A stretch of 64,000 bases of DNA from CAWARU01 sp963784575 (GTDB taxonomy: Bacteria > Pseudomonadota > Gammaproteobacteria > UBA6186 > Azoamicaceae): assembly GCA_963784575.1 (NCBI GenBank), contig CAWARU010000001.1, forward strand, positions 3,720,001 through 3,784,000, given 5' to 3'. The notes below the pieces were generated by a model. It did not search any database. It was given only the letters and a program-made list of their open reading frames with translations, and was not told where the DNA came from. The translations under genes were made by a program, and so were the position numbers. This document shows positions 11,415-20,555 of this stretch, piece after piece. Numbering within the stretch: position 1 is the first letter of the stretch; each line of letters opens with the position of its first letter.

Positions 11415-13107
11415 CTGGTGTGGTGTATTGTTTATTCAGTTCAGCAATTCTCGTCATAGCGAAATCAAGTAGTTTTGCATCTTGTGGCATATGTTCTTTT
11501 GGGGCATCATTGAAGTCGGTGAGTAGCGCAAAATGCAGATAATTGTCACGATTTCCAAGAAAACGAATTTCAAGGGCCCTAGTCAAAGATTCAATATTTG
11601 AAATACTGCCCAACATGGCTGGAACGACGACAAGTGTCCGGCAGGAAGCCGGAATGCCTTTACGAAAATCCATTCTGGGCAATGCTCTTGGTTTTGTTAA
11701 CAATGTGGCGCCCAAATTAACTATCATCACGGCAAGTTGACTTATGCAGATGACAAGCACAATGCCTAATAGTAATAGGCCAAAACCATTTATTCCACTG
11801 TGATCCGCTTTGAATAATAGGACGGCTGTTAAGCCGAATGTGATGATAGCGACACTGCCAAAATAACTCGATAAAGGCCATTGTTTTTCAAAATTATTCC
11901 ATAAAATATGTCGTAAGCCCAAATATTTCTTAAGTTGTGATAAACCATTGCCTATTAGATAATAACCCACATGGCAATAACGAATGATTTCAGGATCAAT
12001 ACTATTTTCCGTTGTTAGAGTTTTATCAAGCTGCGTTTTCGCAAGTTGTATCGCGGCTTTAGCGACTTCTTCTTCTGATTTTAGACTGGCACGCGATAGG
12101 CATTCTACCACCTGGCGATATTGGTTGCGGGTGCCGAAATCCATTTTCCGATAAATATCTGTGGGATCCAATTTTAGCGTGTGCTCGATGATACTCAATG
12201 CTTCGACGAAATCACACCAATTTATTTCATTCAAAACCTTCAAGCTTGTAATACTATTACTGATGGTGACGAGGTTAGCAGCTCGATGCTTGTTTTCTTC
12301 ATTAACCAACTGTTCAGTTGTTAATCCTTTTTCTTCCAAATGTTGCTCAATCCAGCTTAGCGGTAACGACAAAGCTGCTGCTTGTAAACGACGTGTTAAT
12401 TCAGCAATGAAAGTACTACTCATTCTAGATTCGGAACCTGCCATGTTTGCGATGATTATCACTAGCTTCTTTGGATTCGACACCGATACTTCAATCATCT
12501 GATCTGCCCAAAGACTTGCTTTAATTCGGTCACTCCTGTCGGCAACAATCTGCTTACTGGAATTACTTAAGTTCTCTAACAAGGCGACACCTAAGGTAAT
12601 AGGGATAGCCCACAATTCTCCAAGCGTAAGCTTCGTGATACCTTGATAAGCAGTTATGAAACGATTCAAATCTTCTAAATCACAACGACCATCACTGTGT
12701 GCAATAATTTGCAAGGCAATGTCATAAATCCTAGGATATCCTCGCAAATCACCGGCGAGTTGGGGTAATGTTCTACCATATCCCTTTGGCAGATGACGAC
12801 GAATTGCATTGATTTGTTCTTGGATCGTATAGAAATTGTCGAGCAGCCATTCCCTTCCTGGCGAAAAGCTATCTTCTGATGTAGACTCTTTGGCCAAAAT
12901 CTTATAGGATTTAATTAGGATTTCCTCACTTTGAGACAGACGTTTCAACAACACATCTTTTGCAGGTTTTTCTGTTAAATGATGTGACAAAGCCAAAGTA
13001 ATACCGTAACGTTCTATTTGGTCAGCGGTAAATAATTCTCTGGGCATAGTGCGTTCAAAGAAGCCTTCGTCGGTGGCGTTCCTTTTTAAGCGAAACCACT
13101 TTTGCAT
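11362..13107 (-). pseudogene. Cyclic beta-1,2-glucan synthase (NdvB/ChvB type), N-terminal segment
   Basis: This is the start of the synthase, an inner-membrane enzyme that builds and cyclises periplasmic beta-1,2-glucan from UDP-glucose. The family is about 2,800 residues, and 13107 down to about 4590 gives the same length, so the frame is fragmented but the gene is nearly full length. The segment has the N-terminal helical region (FSPGREWLLDNFYTIQEQI, LPKGYGRTLPQLAG, GYPRIYDIALQII, LTLGELWAIPITL). Two membrane helices lie near residues 405-470, and the beginning of the GT84 domain (CRTLVVVPAMLGS, HFALLTDFNDAP, FFLFHRPRRWN) follows. The frame ends just after that. At least ten interruptions follow across the whole gene. 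It lies directly behind the intact glucanase gene. Confidence 0.9.
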
Positions 13108-13114
13108 TCTACGT

Positions 13115-13130
13115 GATCAAATTTTTGATC
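13115..13130. promoter_or_regulatory. Inverted repeat between the glucanase and glucan synthase genes
   Basis: The 7-base arms GATCAAA and TTTGATC are separated by two bases. The repeat lies in the 27-base gap between the stop of the glucanase gene (13135) and the ATG of the synthase (13107, minus strand). There is no U-run after it, so it is not a convincing terminator. It could be an operator or an mRNA hairpin between two cotranscribed genes. Confidence 0.3.
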
Positions 13131-13134
13131 TCCC

Positions 13135-14457
13135 TTACAGTGAGAGGTTAGAGGGTTCAGAAGATAGATAACCTCCTGTGAATCCAGCTCGTTTGAGACC
13201 ATTGGTAATGTATGAACAACTTCGCATCAAGCGCCACAAAAATTCGCTGCGATAATTTTCAATCATTAAAACAATAGGTCCTTGATTAATTCCATAATGC
13301 CAAGGTGATATCCAACCAGCGGGGTTAGATTTACTCCGATATGTCTGGTTAAAAGAGGCTTTAAAACCGTATTTATTTCCCAGTTTGAGTTTTAGGTTGT
13401 GAATACAATGTTCAATTAAAGGCATTACAATTTCAGGTGAGAAAGGTAAGGAAGTAACTGCTGCCCAAGGCGAAATGGTGCCGTCATCGGGACCAAAAGG
13501 CACTGCACGTGCCACATAATCGAAAAATTCGCGCTGAATACCCTTTACTTCGAGAAACGAGGGACCAGGTCCATCGCACGCGGTAATTCCCCAACTGCAT
13601 GCGCTATACCCTACAAAATCCAGTGGATTTAAGATTGCGTATTGTCGTTGTACCAGAGTTGCACGTCGACTATTTTCGAAATAATCACAATTTTTATCGC
13701 GCATAAACGCATCTTGGATTTTGCGAAAATCCACCCATAAATGCGAAAGTTGGTGCGTAAATAAGGACCCTGCGTAGAGATAATCAATGCCATAAATATT
13801 CAACCATTCATAAGAACTACTCCAAGCAGCATAGCTGCTTTGTGGCAGTGGATAAGTGGGTGAACCGAGCCCCAAAATATAGACAAGCAACGCTTCATCG
13901 TAGCCGCCCCATCGATAGTTAAGAAAACCCTCTTCTGGTTTCCAACCATGCGTTACGGTGTCACCCTGATTTAGCGCCCATTGCCAATCAGCACGGCAAT
14001 ACAACGATTCAGCGAGTGATCGGATTTCTTTTTCCTGTGGGGTATTGCTGTCGAAGTAGATGCCCGCCGTCAACATGCCTGCAAATAAGAATGTGCTGTC
14101 TACTGTAGATAATTCGCATTGCCATGCGCGGCGTCCCGTTTTCATGTCAAGAAAATGATAATAAAAACCTTTATATCCAGTCGCATCGGGTTCTGGACCT
14201 TGGGGACTATTCCAGAAAAAGCGTAAGGTAATCAGAGTTCGTTCCACCGCTTGTGCACGCGACATATAACCCCGTTCTACAGCAATAGGGTAAGAAGCTA
14301 ATGCGAGGCCAGTCGCTGCGATACTGGAAGGCCAATTGGCTGCGGTCTTATCCAACACCAATCCATTAAAAGGATTTATTTCATACAAAAAGTAATCGAA
14401 AGAATCACATTGCAGTGATTCGAGTTCGGTATCGATGGATAATTTATTATGGTCCAT
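13135..14457 (-). CDS. Putative glucoamylase-family protein, GH144-like endo-beta-1,2-glucanase
   Basis: This is an intact 440-residue protein. It matches the pfam 'putative glucoamylase' fold used by GH144 beta-1,2-glucanases: DYFLYEINPFNGLVLDKT at the N-terminus, SSIAATGLALASYPIAVERG, KGFYYHFLDMKTGRRAW, ELSTVDSTFLFAGML, NYRWGGYDEALLVYILGLGSP, a central YGIDYLYAGSLFTHQLSH, and SCSWGITACDGPGPS. No clear signal peptide is visible, so its location is uncertain. It sits 27 bases upstream of the cyclic beta-1,2-glucan synthase on the same strand, which supports a role on the same polymer (inference). It has stayed open although the synthase has collapsed. A general exo- or endo-glucanase of another linkage cannot be excluded. 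Confidence 0.75.
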   Translation of the reverse strand: MDHNKLSIDTELESLQCDSFDYFLYEINPFNGLVLDKTAANWPSSIAATGLALASYPIAVERGYMSRAQAVERTLITLRFFWNSPQGPEPDATGYKGFYYHFLDMKTGRRAWQCELSTVDSTFLFAGMLTAGIYFDSNTPQEKEIRSLAESLYCRADWQWALNQGDTVTHGWKPEEGFLNYRWGGYDEALLVYILGLGSPTYPLPQSSYAAWSSSYEWLNIYGIDYLYAGSLFTHQLSHLWVDFRKIQDAFMRDKNCDYFENSRRATLVQRQYAILNPLDFVGYSACSWGITACDGPGPSFLEVKGIQREFFDYVARAVPFGPDDGTISPWAAVTSLPFSPEIVMPLIEHCIHNLKLKLGNKYGFKASFNQTYRSKSNPAGWISPWHYGINQGPIVLMIENYRSEFLWRLMRSCSYITNGLKRAGFTGGYLSSEPSNLSL

Positions 14458-14619
14458 TGGACATCTTACCTACGGCTATCTATGGCATATGTGAGTAGAC
14501 TCTCTGTAAATTTGCCCCAAAAACCCATAGTTATAGGGGCACCACAATCATTAAGAGCTTTTCAGAGTATAGCTAAAATATGTTTACTGAATAACTTATT
14601 TATACTAAAGTGAAATAAG

Positions 14620-16109
14620 ATGGGAAAAATAAAGATGGCAATCGTAAGTGACCTAGCGCAATTAGCAAATAAGGCCATGCAAGAGAAAGGCTTGCAACCT
14701 GAATTTTCCAAGGAAGCACTTCAACAACTCTCAAAAATCACGAGTCCTGCTCCATTATCCTCAAAAAATACTGAATATACTGATCTGCGTTCCTTGCAAT
14801 GGTGTTCGATTGATAATGACGATTCACTTGATTTAGATCAATTAACCTATGCTGAAACAAAAGACGATAATAAAACGATATTGTGGATCGCCATTGCAGA
14901 TGTGGATGCATTAGTTGATAAAGAATCACCTATAGACAATCACGCTCGAATGAATACGACATCGGTTTACACACCAGCAAAAATATTCTCAATGTTGCCA
15001 GAAAAACTTTCTACTAATTTAACCTCACTGAGTGAGAATGAAGACCGTGTATCTATTGGTTGTAAAAATTCAAATAAATCAAGCAGGTGATATCGAAGAC
15101 TCTTCTATTTTCCAAGCAATCGTGCACAATTATGCCAAACTTACCTATGACGCCGTTGGTGGATGGTTAGAGGGAAGAAATTCTCTTCCAGATAAAGTCA
15201 AACAAGTTCCTGGATTAGAAAATACCCTCAAAATTCAGCACGAAGCGGCACAAATATTGAAAAAGAGGCGACATGAGGGAGGATCCTTAACGCTTGAATC
15301 ATCAAAAGCCGAAGCTAAAATCGTAAATAATAATCAAGTCGTATTTCAACTTTCTCCTGATAATTTTGCGCATCAACTCATTGAAGAATTGATGATTGCG
15401 GCAAATAGAGCAATGGCGCAACATTTTAGGGAAGAAAAAATTGCGAGTATTCGTCGCGTTGTGCGGATTCCCAAATATTGGAATCAGATTGTGAGAAGTT
15501 GCAAATAGTTTTGGAGAAGATCTTCCAAAAGAACCAGACTCTAAAGCATTAGATGCTTTTTTGGTAATTAGAAAAAAAACTGATCCTGTCAGCTTTCCCG
15601 ATCTTTCTTTGACGATAATTAAGCTCCTTGGAAGAGGCGAATATATCGTAGAAAATGATCCAGACGATCCCGTAGGACATTTTGCTCTTGCCATTACGGA
15701 TTATACCCATTCTACGGCGCCAAATCGTCGCTTCCCAGATCTTATTTCACAACGTCAATATAAAGCATTTTTGCGAGGTGAAAAAGCCCCTTATACATTA
15801 GAAGAGTTGTCTAGCCTAGCAGCTCATTGTACCCAGCAAGAGGATGCTGCTGAGAAAGTAGAAAGACGGATAAATAAATCCGCTGCGGCGATACTTCTAT
15901 CCAATCAAATCGGCGCCACCTTTAAAGGGATTGTTACAGGGGTCGGAGAAAAAGGCACTTGGATACGCATTTTTGAGCCAGCGGTCGAAGGTAAAATTAT
16001 CCAAGGTTTCGAAAAGTTGCACATTGGAGATAAAGTGTCAGTTCAATTGAAGTATGTTAATATTCCAAAAGGTTTTATTGATTTTGTCATCCATGATAAC
16101 AAGACATAA
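14620..16109 (+). pseudogene. RNB-domain exoribonuclease (short RNase II/R relative), two frameshifts
   Basis: Three consecutive frames make one protein of about 490 residues. Frame one (14620-15090) has the RNB active-site block SIDNDDSLDLDQ and WIAIADVDALVD. Frame two (15032-15508) has GGWLEGRNSLPDKV, EAAQILKKRRHEGGSL and FAHQLIEELMIAANRAMAQ. Frame three (15561-16109) has HFALAITDYTHSTAPNRRFPDL, the conserved Y-x-H-x-T-A-P-x-R-R signature, and a C-terminal S1-like part (FKGIVTGVGEKGTWIRIFEP). It lacks the N-terminal cold-shock domains of RNase II and R, as in short RNB proteins. The acidic cluster ends in Gln where RNase II has its fourth Asp. Shifts lie near 15065 and 15500. The stop is 4 bases from the convergent SLOG gene. 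Confidence 0.85.
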
Positions 16110-16113
16110 TTTT

Positions 16114-16677
16114 CTAGGAATGAACATCAGGATGTTTGTAATGCTTTTTAAGGTAATAATCGATGAGATTTTTCACAAGAAAACGTGGATTTGATTCGTA
16201 TATTATTTTAGCCCCGGTTTTCTTTTGTATGATTTTGACAATGTTCTTAATATCTGAAGCAATGCCTCCTGTCCCCAGCAAAACGCCAATTAAATTGCCC
16301 TCATCGTAAGCGATTGAAAACTCGCCAAGAGTCCCTGAGTGCCCTCCCATAATAATCACCATATCTGAAGTACGAATATTGACGACTTCTCTTCCCATAA
16401 GCCCGCTCCCTGTGAATACGAGCACATCATGATAGGCAATCGGACTGTTATACCTTTCAATATGTTCTATTTCGCTCAATGCGGGTGAAATTCCAACAAC
16501 TAATCCTCCCTTACTCTTTGCGCCCTTGGCCGCTTCAAGCGGATATCCCGGACAGGCTCCTGTGATGGTAATGCAATCATTTTCTGCTATTGCACACCCG
16601 AGCTCCAAGGCAATCTTTTTATGAGTCTTTGAAAGTGGGCCGGAAGCAGATCCCATAACCCCAATCTTTAATTTCAT
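16114..16677 (-). CDS. SLOG-superfamily protein (TIGR00725-like, LOG/lysine decarboxylase-like fold)
   Basis: This 187-residue intact protein has a Rossmann-like start (KIGVMGSASGPLSKTHKKIA), a GACPGYPLEAAKGAKSKGG loop, and the signature MGGHSGTLGEFSIAYDEGN. This is the G-G-x-x-G-T-x-x-E nucleotide-binding motif of the SLOG/LOG group. These proteins bind or cleave nucleotide-like ligands; the exact substrate of the TIGR00725 branch is not established. The start ATG at 16677 has a good AGAGGG ribosome site five bases upstream. The gene faces the ribonuclease pseudogene. Confidence 0.75.
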   Translation of the reverse strand: MKLKIGVMGSASGPLSKTHKKIALELGCAIAENDCITITGACPGYPLEAAKGAKSKGGLVVGISPALSEIEHIERYNSPIAYHDVLVFTGSGLMGREVVNIRTSDMVIIMGGHSGTLGEFSIAYDEGNLIGVLLGTGGIASDIKNIVKIIQKKTGAKIIYESNPRFLVKNLIDYYLKKHYKHPDVHS

Positions 16678-17048
16678 TTTTCCCTCTTTTTAGTTCCAGA
16701 CAGAGAATACATTGCAAAGTAAATACGATTTTACTAAATTATCAATCGGCAATATTTTTTAAAAATTTAGCCGATTAATGATAATTTTCAAACTGGAAAT
16801 CCAAAACCGCTTTAATGAAATGATTACGCTAGTCTAGCATTTTCTACCCAACAACCGTGGAACCAACAGGTATCCGATTTAGCGACCTTGATATGCAAGC
16901 TTCCCTAAAAGATGGGACATAAGTCAATACCGCAATTTTTTGTGGTTTTATTACGACTGTTACCGCATCGTACTGGTAAGCATTTTAAATCTATACAAAT
17001 TAAGCGGAGGAAAACAAATACACTTAATTGGTTTTTGGGTATGCAATT
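16678..17048. other. Gene-free stretch with degenerate sequence
   Basis: There are 371 bases between the SLOG gene and the epimerase gene, without a supported gene. Near 16835-16878 there is a 44-base stretch resembling 18416-18460, the end of the carotenoid oxygenase remnant. The region upstream of the SLOG start is AT-rich and probably carries its promoter, but I cannot point to clear -35/-10 boxes. Confidence 0.4.
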
Positions 17049-17942
17049 TCACAGTAAAATATGTTTTAAAGCATCCTCTAGTTTTGAATACTTAAAAGAA
17101 TATCCAGCTTTTATCAATTTATAGGGAATTACTTTTTGGCCCTTTAATAAAAGACACTCTCCCATTTCTCCAAACATCACTTTCACGATAAGATTTGGGA
17201 AAATTAAAATAGCTGGCCGCTTTAAGGTTTTAGCTAATTCCTTTGTGAAGGATTTATTGGTTACTGGTGTCGGAGAAGTCAAATTAAATGGTCCGTTTAG
17301 ATCAGGATGATTCATCAGATATTCTATACTTTTAATCACATCATCCATATGGATCCAAGACATCCATTGCTTGCCATTACCCATTTGCGCACCCAGACCC
17401 AGTTTAAAGGGGGTAAGCATTTCTTTTAGAGCACCTCCCTCTTTTCCCAAAACAATACCAGTCCTAATTAAGCATACCCGAACTCCATGTTGCGAGGCCT
17501 GTAGGGCTATTTTTTCCCAATCATAACATAAAGTATGTGTAAAGCCCTTATCGGCAGGCAGAGAGTCCTCAGTAAAAGTTTCGTCTGGACTGCTACCATA
17601 AAAACCTATGGCCGATCCGCTAATGAGTAATTGAGGTTTTACATCAGCGATTTTGATGTAATCAATGATTTTTTGAGTAGTTTTCATACGGCTTTCATAG
17701 ATGTCGTTTTTAACTTTCGTATTCCAACGTTTTTTACTTAAGGACTCACCAGCAAGATTAATAATCACCTCATACGGGAAGGTATTATTGCTGAGTTCTG
17801 TGATAAAATTTAAAGATTCTGAATTATTATTAGCTTTATATAAATTTCGGGTCAAAATAGTGACTCGATACCCTAATTTTGAAAAGTACCGAGAGATTTG
17901 TGTTCCAATGAACCCTGTCCCGCCAGTAATTAAAATGTGCAT
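17049..17942 (-). CDS. yfcH: TIGR01777/YfcH-family NAD(P)-binding epimerase-like protein
   Basis: This intact 297-residue extended-SDR protein starts with MHILITGGTGFIGTQI, the Rossmann T-G-G-T-G-F-I-G motif. INLAGESLSKKRWN is characteristic of the YfcH family, and LISGSAIGFYGSS is followed by the catalytic-loop CYDWEKIALQA. The usual epimerase Y-x-x-x-K is replaced by Y-D-W-E-K, as in this family. The C-terminal DUF1731 part reads PFNLTSPTPVTNKSFTKELA. The function of the family is not settled. AAGGATAG upstream of the ATG serves as ribosome site. A diverged copy of its first 40 codons lies 6.4 kb away at 24280-24424. Confidence 0.88.
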   Translation of the reverse strand: MHILITGGTGFIGTQISRYFSKLGYRVTILTRNLYKANNNSESLNFITELSNNTFPYEVIINLAGESLSKKRWNTKVKNDIYESRMKTTQKIIDYIKIADVKPQLLISGSAIGFYGSSPDETFTEDSLPADKGFTHTLCYDWEKIALQASQHGVRVCLIRTGIVLGKEGGALKEMLTPFKLGLGAQMGNGKQWMSWIHMDDVIKSIEYLMNHPDLNGPFNLTSPTPVTNKSFTKELAKTLKRPAILIFPNLIVKVMFGEMGECLLLKGQKVIPYKLIKAGYSFKYSKLEDALKHILL

Positions 17943-18212
17943 AAAAAGCTATCCTTTGTGAGTACTATTCTAAATGATAGCCCATCGGTAATTCTTTTGC
18001 ACCTCACAATCACTCGAAAACTCTTTGTAGAATGGGTGAGACTGAGGATAACTCAGGTTCCAAATACGACTCGGGAGCAACGTTACGAAATAGTAGACTG
18101 TAATGATATGAAACTTGGAATATTTTACATCGGAGTACTCATTTGTTAATTTTAATTCCTGCTCATCCTGTGTTTTAAGATCCAGTGTTCACGGTTTTTT
18201 TACTATTAATAG

Positions 18213-18413
18213 AAAAATATTGCTGGCAATCGACCTAAAATACTCGACGCTTTTTCTGCAGAACTTATAACCAATCTTAAAAAAGTCAGTAATTACTTTC
18301 TCTCTAATGTTACTTTTGCTGCTGGCATTGCTGCCGGTGTGATTGGAACTGGTATGGTCGTCACTCACGTGCTTAGAGGTAAAAAACCTGTACTACGACA
18401 ATGTCATATTTAA
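18213..18413 (+). pseudogene. Remnant of a small membrane-associated protein, 5' truncated
   Basis: After a TAG at 18210-18212 the frame is open to the TAA at 18411-18413. It encodes NRPKILDAFSAELITNLKKV and then a Gly/Ala-rich hydrophobic segment (FAAGIAAGVIGTGMVVTHVL) with a basic end. No ATG start or ribosome site is present, so this looks like the C-terminal end of a decayed gene. I do not recognise the family. Confidence 0.4.
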
Positions 18414-19068
18414 ACTAGCACTATCTACCGAACAACCGTGAAATCCAAAAGGTACCTGATGGGGTAGCTGAACAATAGCCAGCGGTTCAGCATCAACATG
18501 TTGTGCATCAAGAAAAACTAAATCGCTCCTATTTAATGTTTCGCGATAAACGTAACATAATAAAAAGCCATCGCCTTCTTGTGAATCACTTGAACGTGGC
18601 ACAAATATTGGTTCTAAAGAAAATGATCCATTGCCAAAATGGTGTATCTGTTTTTTGTTATTTTTTGCATCATAATGAACGATTGCATGAAAACCCATTG
18701 TTGCTTCATCTTCAAACCAAATCACATTATTATCATTTCCATATCGTGACATGATTGCAAAACGGGTATGCCGCCAAATAAACTTTTTCGCGCTTTACGT
18801 TCCGCCAAGAATTTTTCTGTGCGTATCCAGCGATTTTTATTATGTACTTGGCCATTATGAAAGTTTATCGCATGCATCATTCCATCACCTTCAAAAATAT
18901 GATAGTTTTCAGAATACACATATTGCGGGTTTGGACCATTACGATAAAATGTACCGTTTAGTTCCTTAGGTATTTGCCAACAATTATTAGATCATTAATA
19001 TCACTTTCAGAAACCAATGGTTCCCAAATACCCTTTAAGAAAAAATTGTTTGGTAATGGATTACTCAT
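18393..19068 (-). pseudogene. Carotenoid oxygenase (RPE65/lignostilbene dioxygenase family), internally deleted and frameshifted
   Basis: The family cleaves carotenoid or stilbene double bonds with a four-His iron centre. The ATG at 19068 begins MSNPLPNNFFLKGIWEPLVS. One frame change later, YSENYHIFEGDGMMHAINF and NRWIRTEKFLAERKA match the family's N-terminal 120 residues. RYGNDNNVIWFE is then followed directly by HFGNGSFSLEPIFVPRS, GDGFLLCYVYRETLNRSDLV and HQVPFGFHG, the C-terminal blocks. The family is about 480 residues and only about 220 are left. Two internal stretches are missing: between the N-terminal block and RYG, and between WFE and the HFG strand. These include metal ligands, so it is certainly inactive. 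Confidence 0.8.
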
Positions 19069-19075
19069 GTTGGTC

Positions 19076-19567
19076 TCACTTAGATTGAGACCATTTTTTA
19101 TATAATCGTTGCCATGCGTTTTTATTATCAGGAACTACCCAATCATAGCCAATGAGTTTCCAATCAGGATCCTCTGGTTCAAAGCCAATCTGTTTAATAT
19201 AATTAGCATTACAAATAAAAAATTGGTTTTTATATGGCAATAAAAATCCGCCAGCCGATTTTTGATGTGATTTAGCTTCAGCGTAATTTGGAAACCATGA
19301 GTTTAAATAGCCGCCAACTATAAAATTAACCTGTATTTTCAGGTCAAGCCAAGTATTAAATCCATTCTCAACTGCAATTAAGAGAAGTGCCTGCTTATGT
19401 TTAATGTCTTTTTGCAAAATATCTTCAATAGAAAGATCAGCAAACTCAGGTAAACGCTTAAAGCGTTTGGCAGCTTTTTTGCTATCACTTCCACGTAAGG
19501 ATTTTAATAGAATAGATGCTTGGATTTTGTATTCTTCAACGGTGGAGGATTGACGTGACTTATTCAT
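19076..19567 (-). CDS. Hypothetical protein, 163 residues
   Basis: I do not recognise a characterised family. The N-terminal half (ILLKSLRGSDSKKAAKRFKR, then KHKQALLLIAVENGFNTWLD) resembles the short helical module (x-A-L-x-x-I-A-x-E-x-G-F-x-S-W-x-x-L) found at the start of many bacterial hypothetical and ankyrin or glyoxalase-like proteins. The C-terminal half is aromatic-rich (NSWFPNYAEAKSHQKSAGGF and FICNANYIKQIGFEPEDPDW) and looks globular. The ATG at 19567 has AAGGGGTG seven bases upstream. It ends eight bases before the start of the carotenoid oxygenase remnant on the same strand. Confidence 0.6.
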   Translation of the reverse strand: MNKSRQSSTVEEYKIQASILLKSLRGSDSKKAAKRFKRLPEFADLSIEDILQKDIKHKQALLLIAVENGFNTWLDLKIQVNFIVGGYLNSWFPNYAEAKSHQKSAGGFLLPYKNQFFICNANYIKQIGFEPEDPDWKLIGYDWVVPDNKNAWQRLYKKWSQSK

Positions 19568-19578
19568 TTAAACACCCC

Positions 19579-19743
19579 TTAAGTTTTTATGCCAATAACC
19601 CACTCTATGGCAACAAAAAGGTTAAACGAATAATAGAACATTCGATAAGAACCCAGGGTGAGATCCTCTTTTGTGGGTATAGGCGCCCCTTTAGAGCCTA
19701 GGCCTTTATTATTACCCAGATTGTCTAATATGTCAATAGGCAT
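19579..19743 (-). CDS. Possible small protein of 54 residues, just upstream of the 163-residue gene
   Basis: An ATG at 19743 opens MPIDILDNLGNNKGLGSKGA, followed by a hydrophobic stretch (MFYYSFNLFVAIEWVIGI) that could be one membrane helix. It ends 11 bases before the next gene on the same strand, overlapping that gene's ribosome site. There is no convincing ribosome site of its own, so it may be the 5' remnant of a membrane protein rather than a living gene. Confidence 0.3.
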   Translation of the reverse strand: MPIDILDNLGNNKGLGSKGAPIPTKEDLTLGSYRMFYYSFNLFVAIEWVIGIKT

Positions 19744-19922
19744 CGTTTATAAGTATGAGATCGGCCTGAAATTATTGTGTCTACAAGTGATGGACTGCCC
19801 GCATACTTTAGCATAGGGTGGCTTGCTCATTTAGTTTAATACTGTTGTAGAGCAGTTTAGACAGGCGAGATAAAGGCTGGTATCATAGCAGATATTGAAA
19901 CTTCAATGGGAAATCGAAAACA

Positions 19923-19954
19923 ATTCTCAAATTCTCAAATTCTCAAATTCTCAA
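19923..19954. repeat. Tandem repeat, four copies of ATTCTCAA
   Basis: Four perfect 8-base units lie in the non-coding region upstream of the ankyrin gene, about 190 bases before its promoter. Slippage could change the copy number. Confidence 0.85.
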
Positions 19955-20143
19955 GGAAATTGTGTGTACTCATCAAAATAAACAATGATTCGCTTTTATT
20001 GTGATCGCTGCAAATACACTGTTACAGTCAAATATAACCATTCCTAACTTTACGGTGATTTTGAGTAGTTCTTCAGGAAACTCACATTTCATGCGCATGT
20101 AGCTTAATTACACAGACTGTTAAATTTGAAAGGATTTATGATA

Positions 20144-20172
20144 TTGACTAATGAGATTAATTATGATAAAAT
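20144..20172 (+). promoter_or_regulatory. Probable promoter of the ankyrin gene
   Basis: TTGACT (20144-20149) and TAAAAT (20167-20172) are separated by exactly 17 bases, close to the sigma-70 consensus. They lie about 100 bases upstream of the ATG at 20271. Confidence 0.55.
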
Positions 20173-20270
20173 AATCCAAATCTTAACAAATAATGCTAGA
20201 CCTTCGAGAAATAGATATAATTGTTTTTTGCTATATTTTCATGGTTTTTTAAATGCAAAAGTGAGTTAAA

Positions 20271-20555
20271 ATGAGTGTTAAAAATGCATCAATTAAAGAA
20301 GAAATTCTGACGAAATTTGTCGCGAAAAATCAATCAACTTATGATCAGTTATTAGAAGAATTTGCACAAAAGTGGGCAAATATTATTATTACTGAAACCG
20401 ACCTCCTTTTATCTAAGGAAAAAATTAAAGAACTTGAAGATTATAAAAAATTCAAAAAAATACTTGCCGAATTGATTTTTGGACGAACTTTAAACGTCAT
20501 TGAAGAATTAGATCGTGGCTGCTCATTTACTTCTAGCATAAGATCAGCTGTTTGA
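20271..20555 (+). pseudogene. Ankyrin-repeat protein, N-terminal module cut off by a frameshift
   Basis: The 94 codons from the ATG at 20271 encode a helical module (QLLEEFAQKWANIIITETDL, KKFKKILAELIFGRTLNVIE). The frame ends at 20555, but the next frame carries straight on with DQLFDDESGLEETKEVKERI from 20542, so the two pieces were one protein. The module is repeated, diverged, near the C-terminus of the downstream piece (KEILAKLIFAGTLKVIKSFD), which supports joining them. No strong ribosome site is visible before this ATG. A single-base indel around 20530-20545 would restore the full protein of about 1,290 residues. Confidence 0.7.

Larger units (their letters stand above)
19744..20270. 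other. Gene-free stretch upstream of the ankyrin gene
   Basis: I see no supported gene here. It holds an 8-base tandem repeat (19923-19954) and a good sigma-70-like promoter (20144-20172), both listed separately. Confidence 0.5.

Noticed and set aside
16912..17124. Plus-strand 70-codon frame between the SLOG and epimerase genes
   Set aside because: It overlaps the 3' end of the intact epimerase on the opposite strand, has no ribosome site and no recognisable motif.
19923..19954. Possible CRISPR-like or attachment-site array (ATTCTCAA repeats)
   Set aside because: The units are 8 bases, contiguous and without spacers, so this is a simple tandem repeat.
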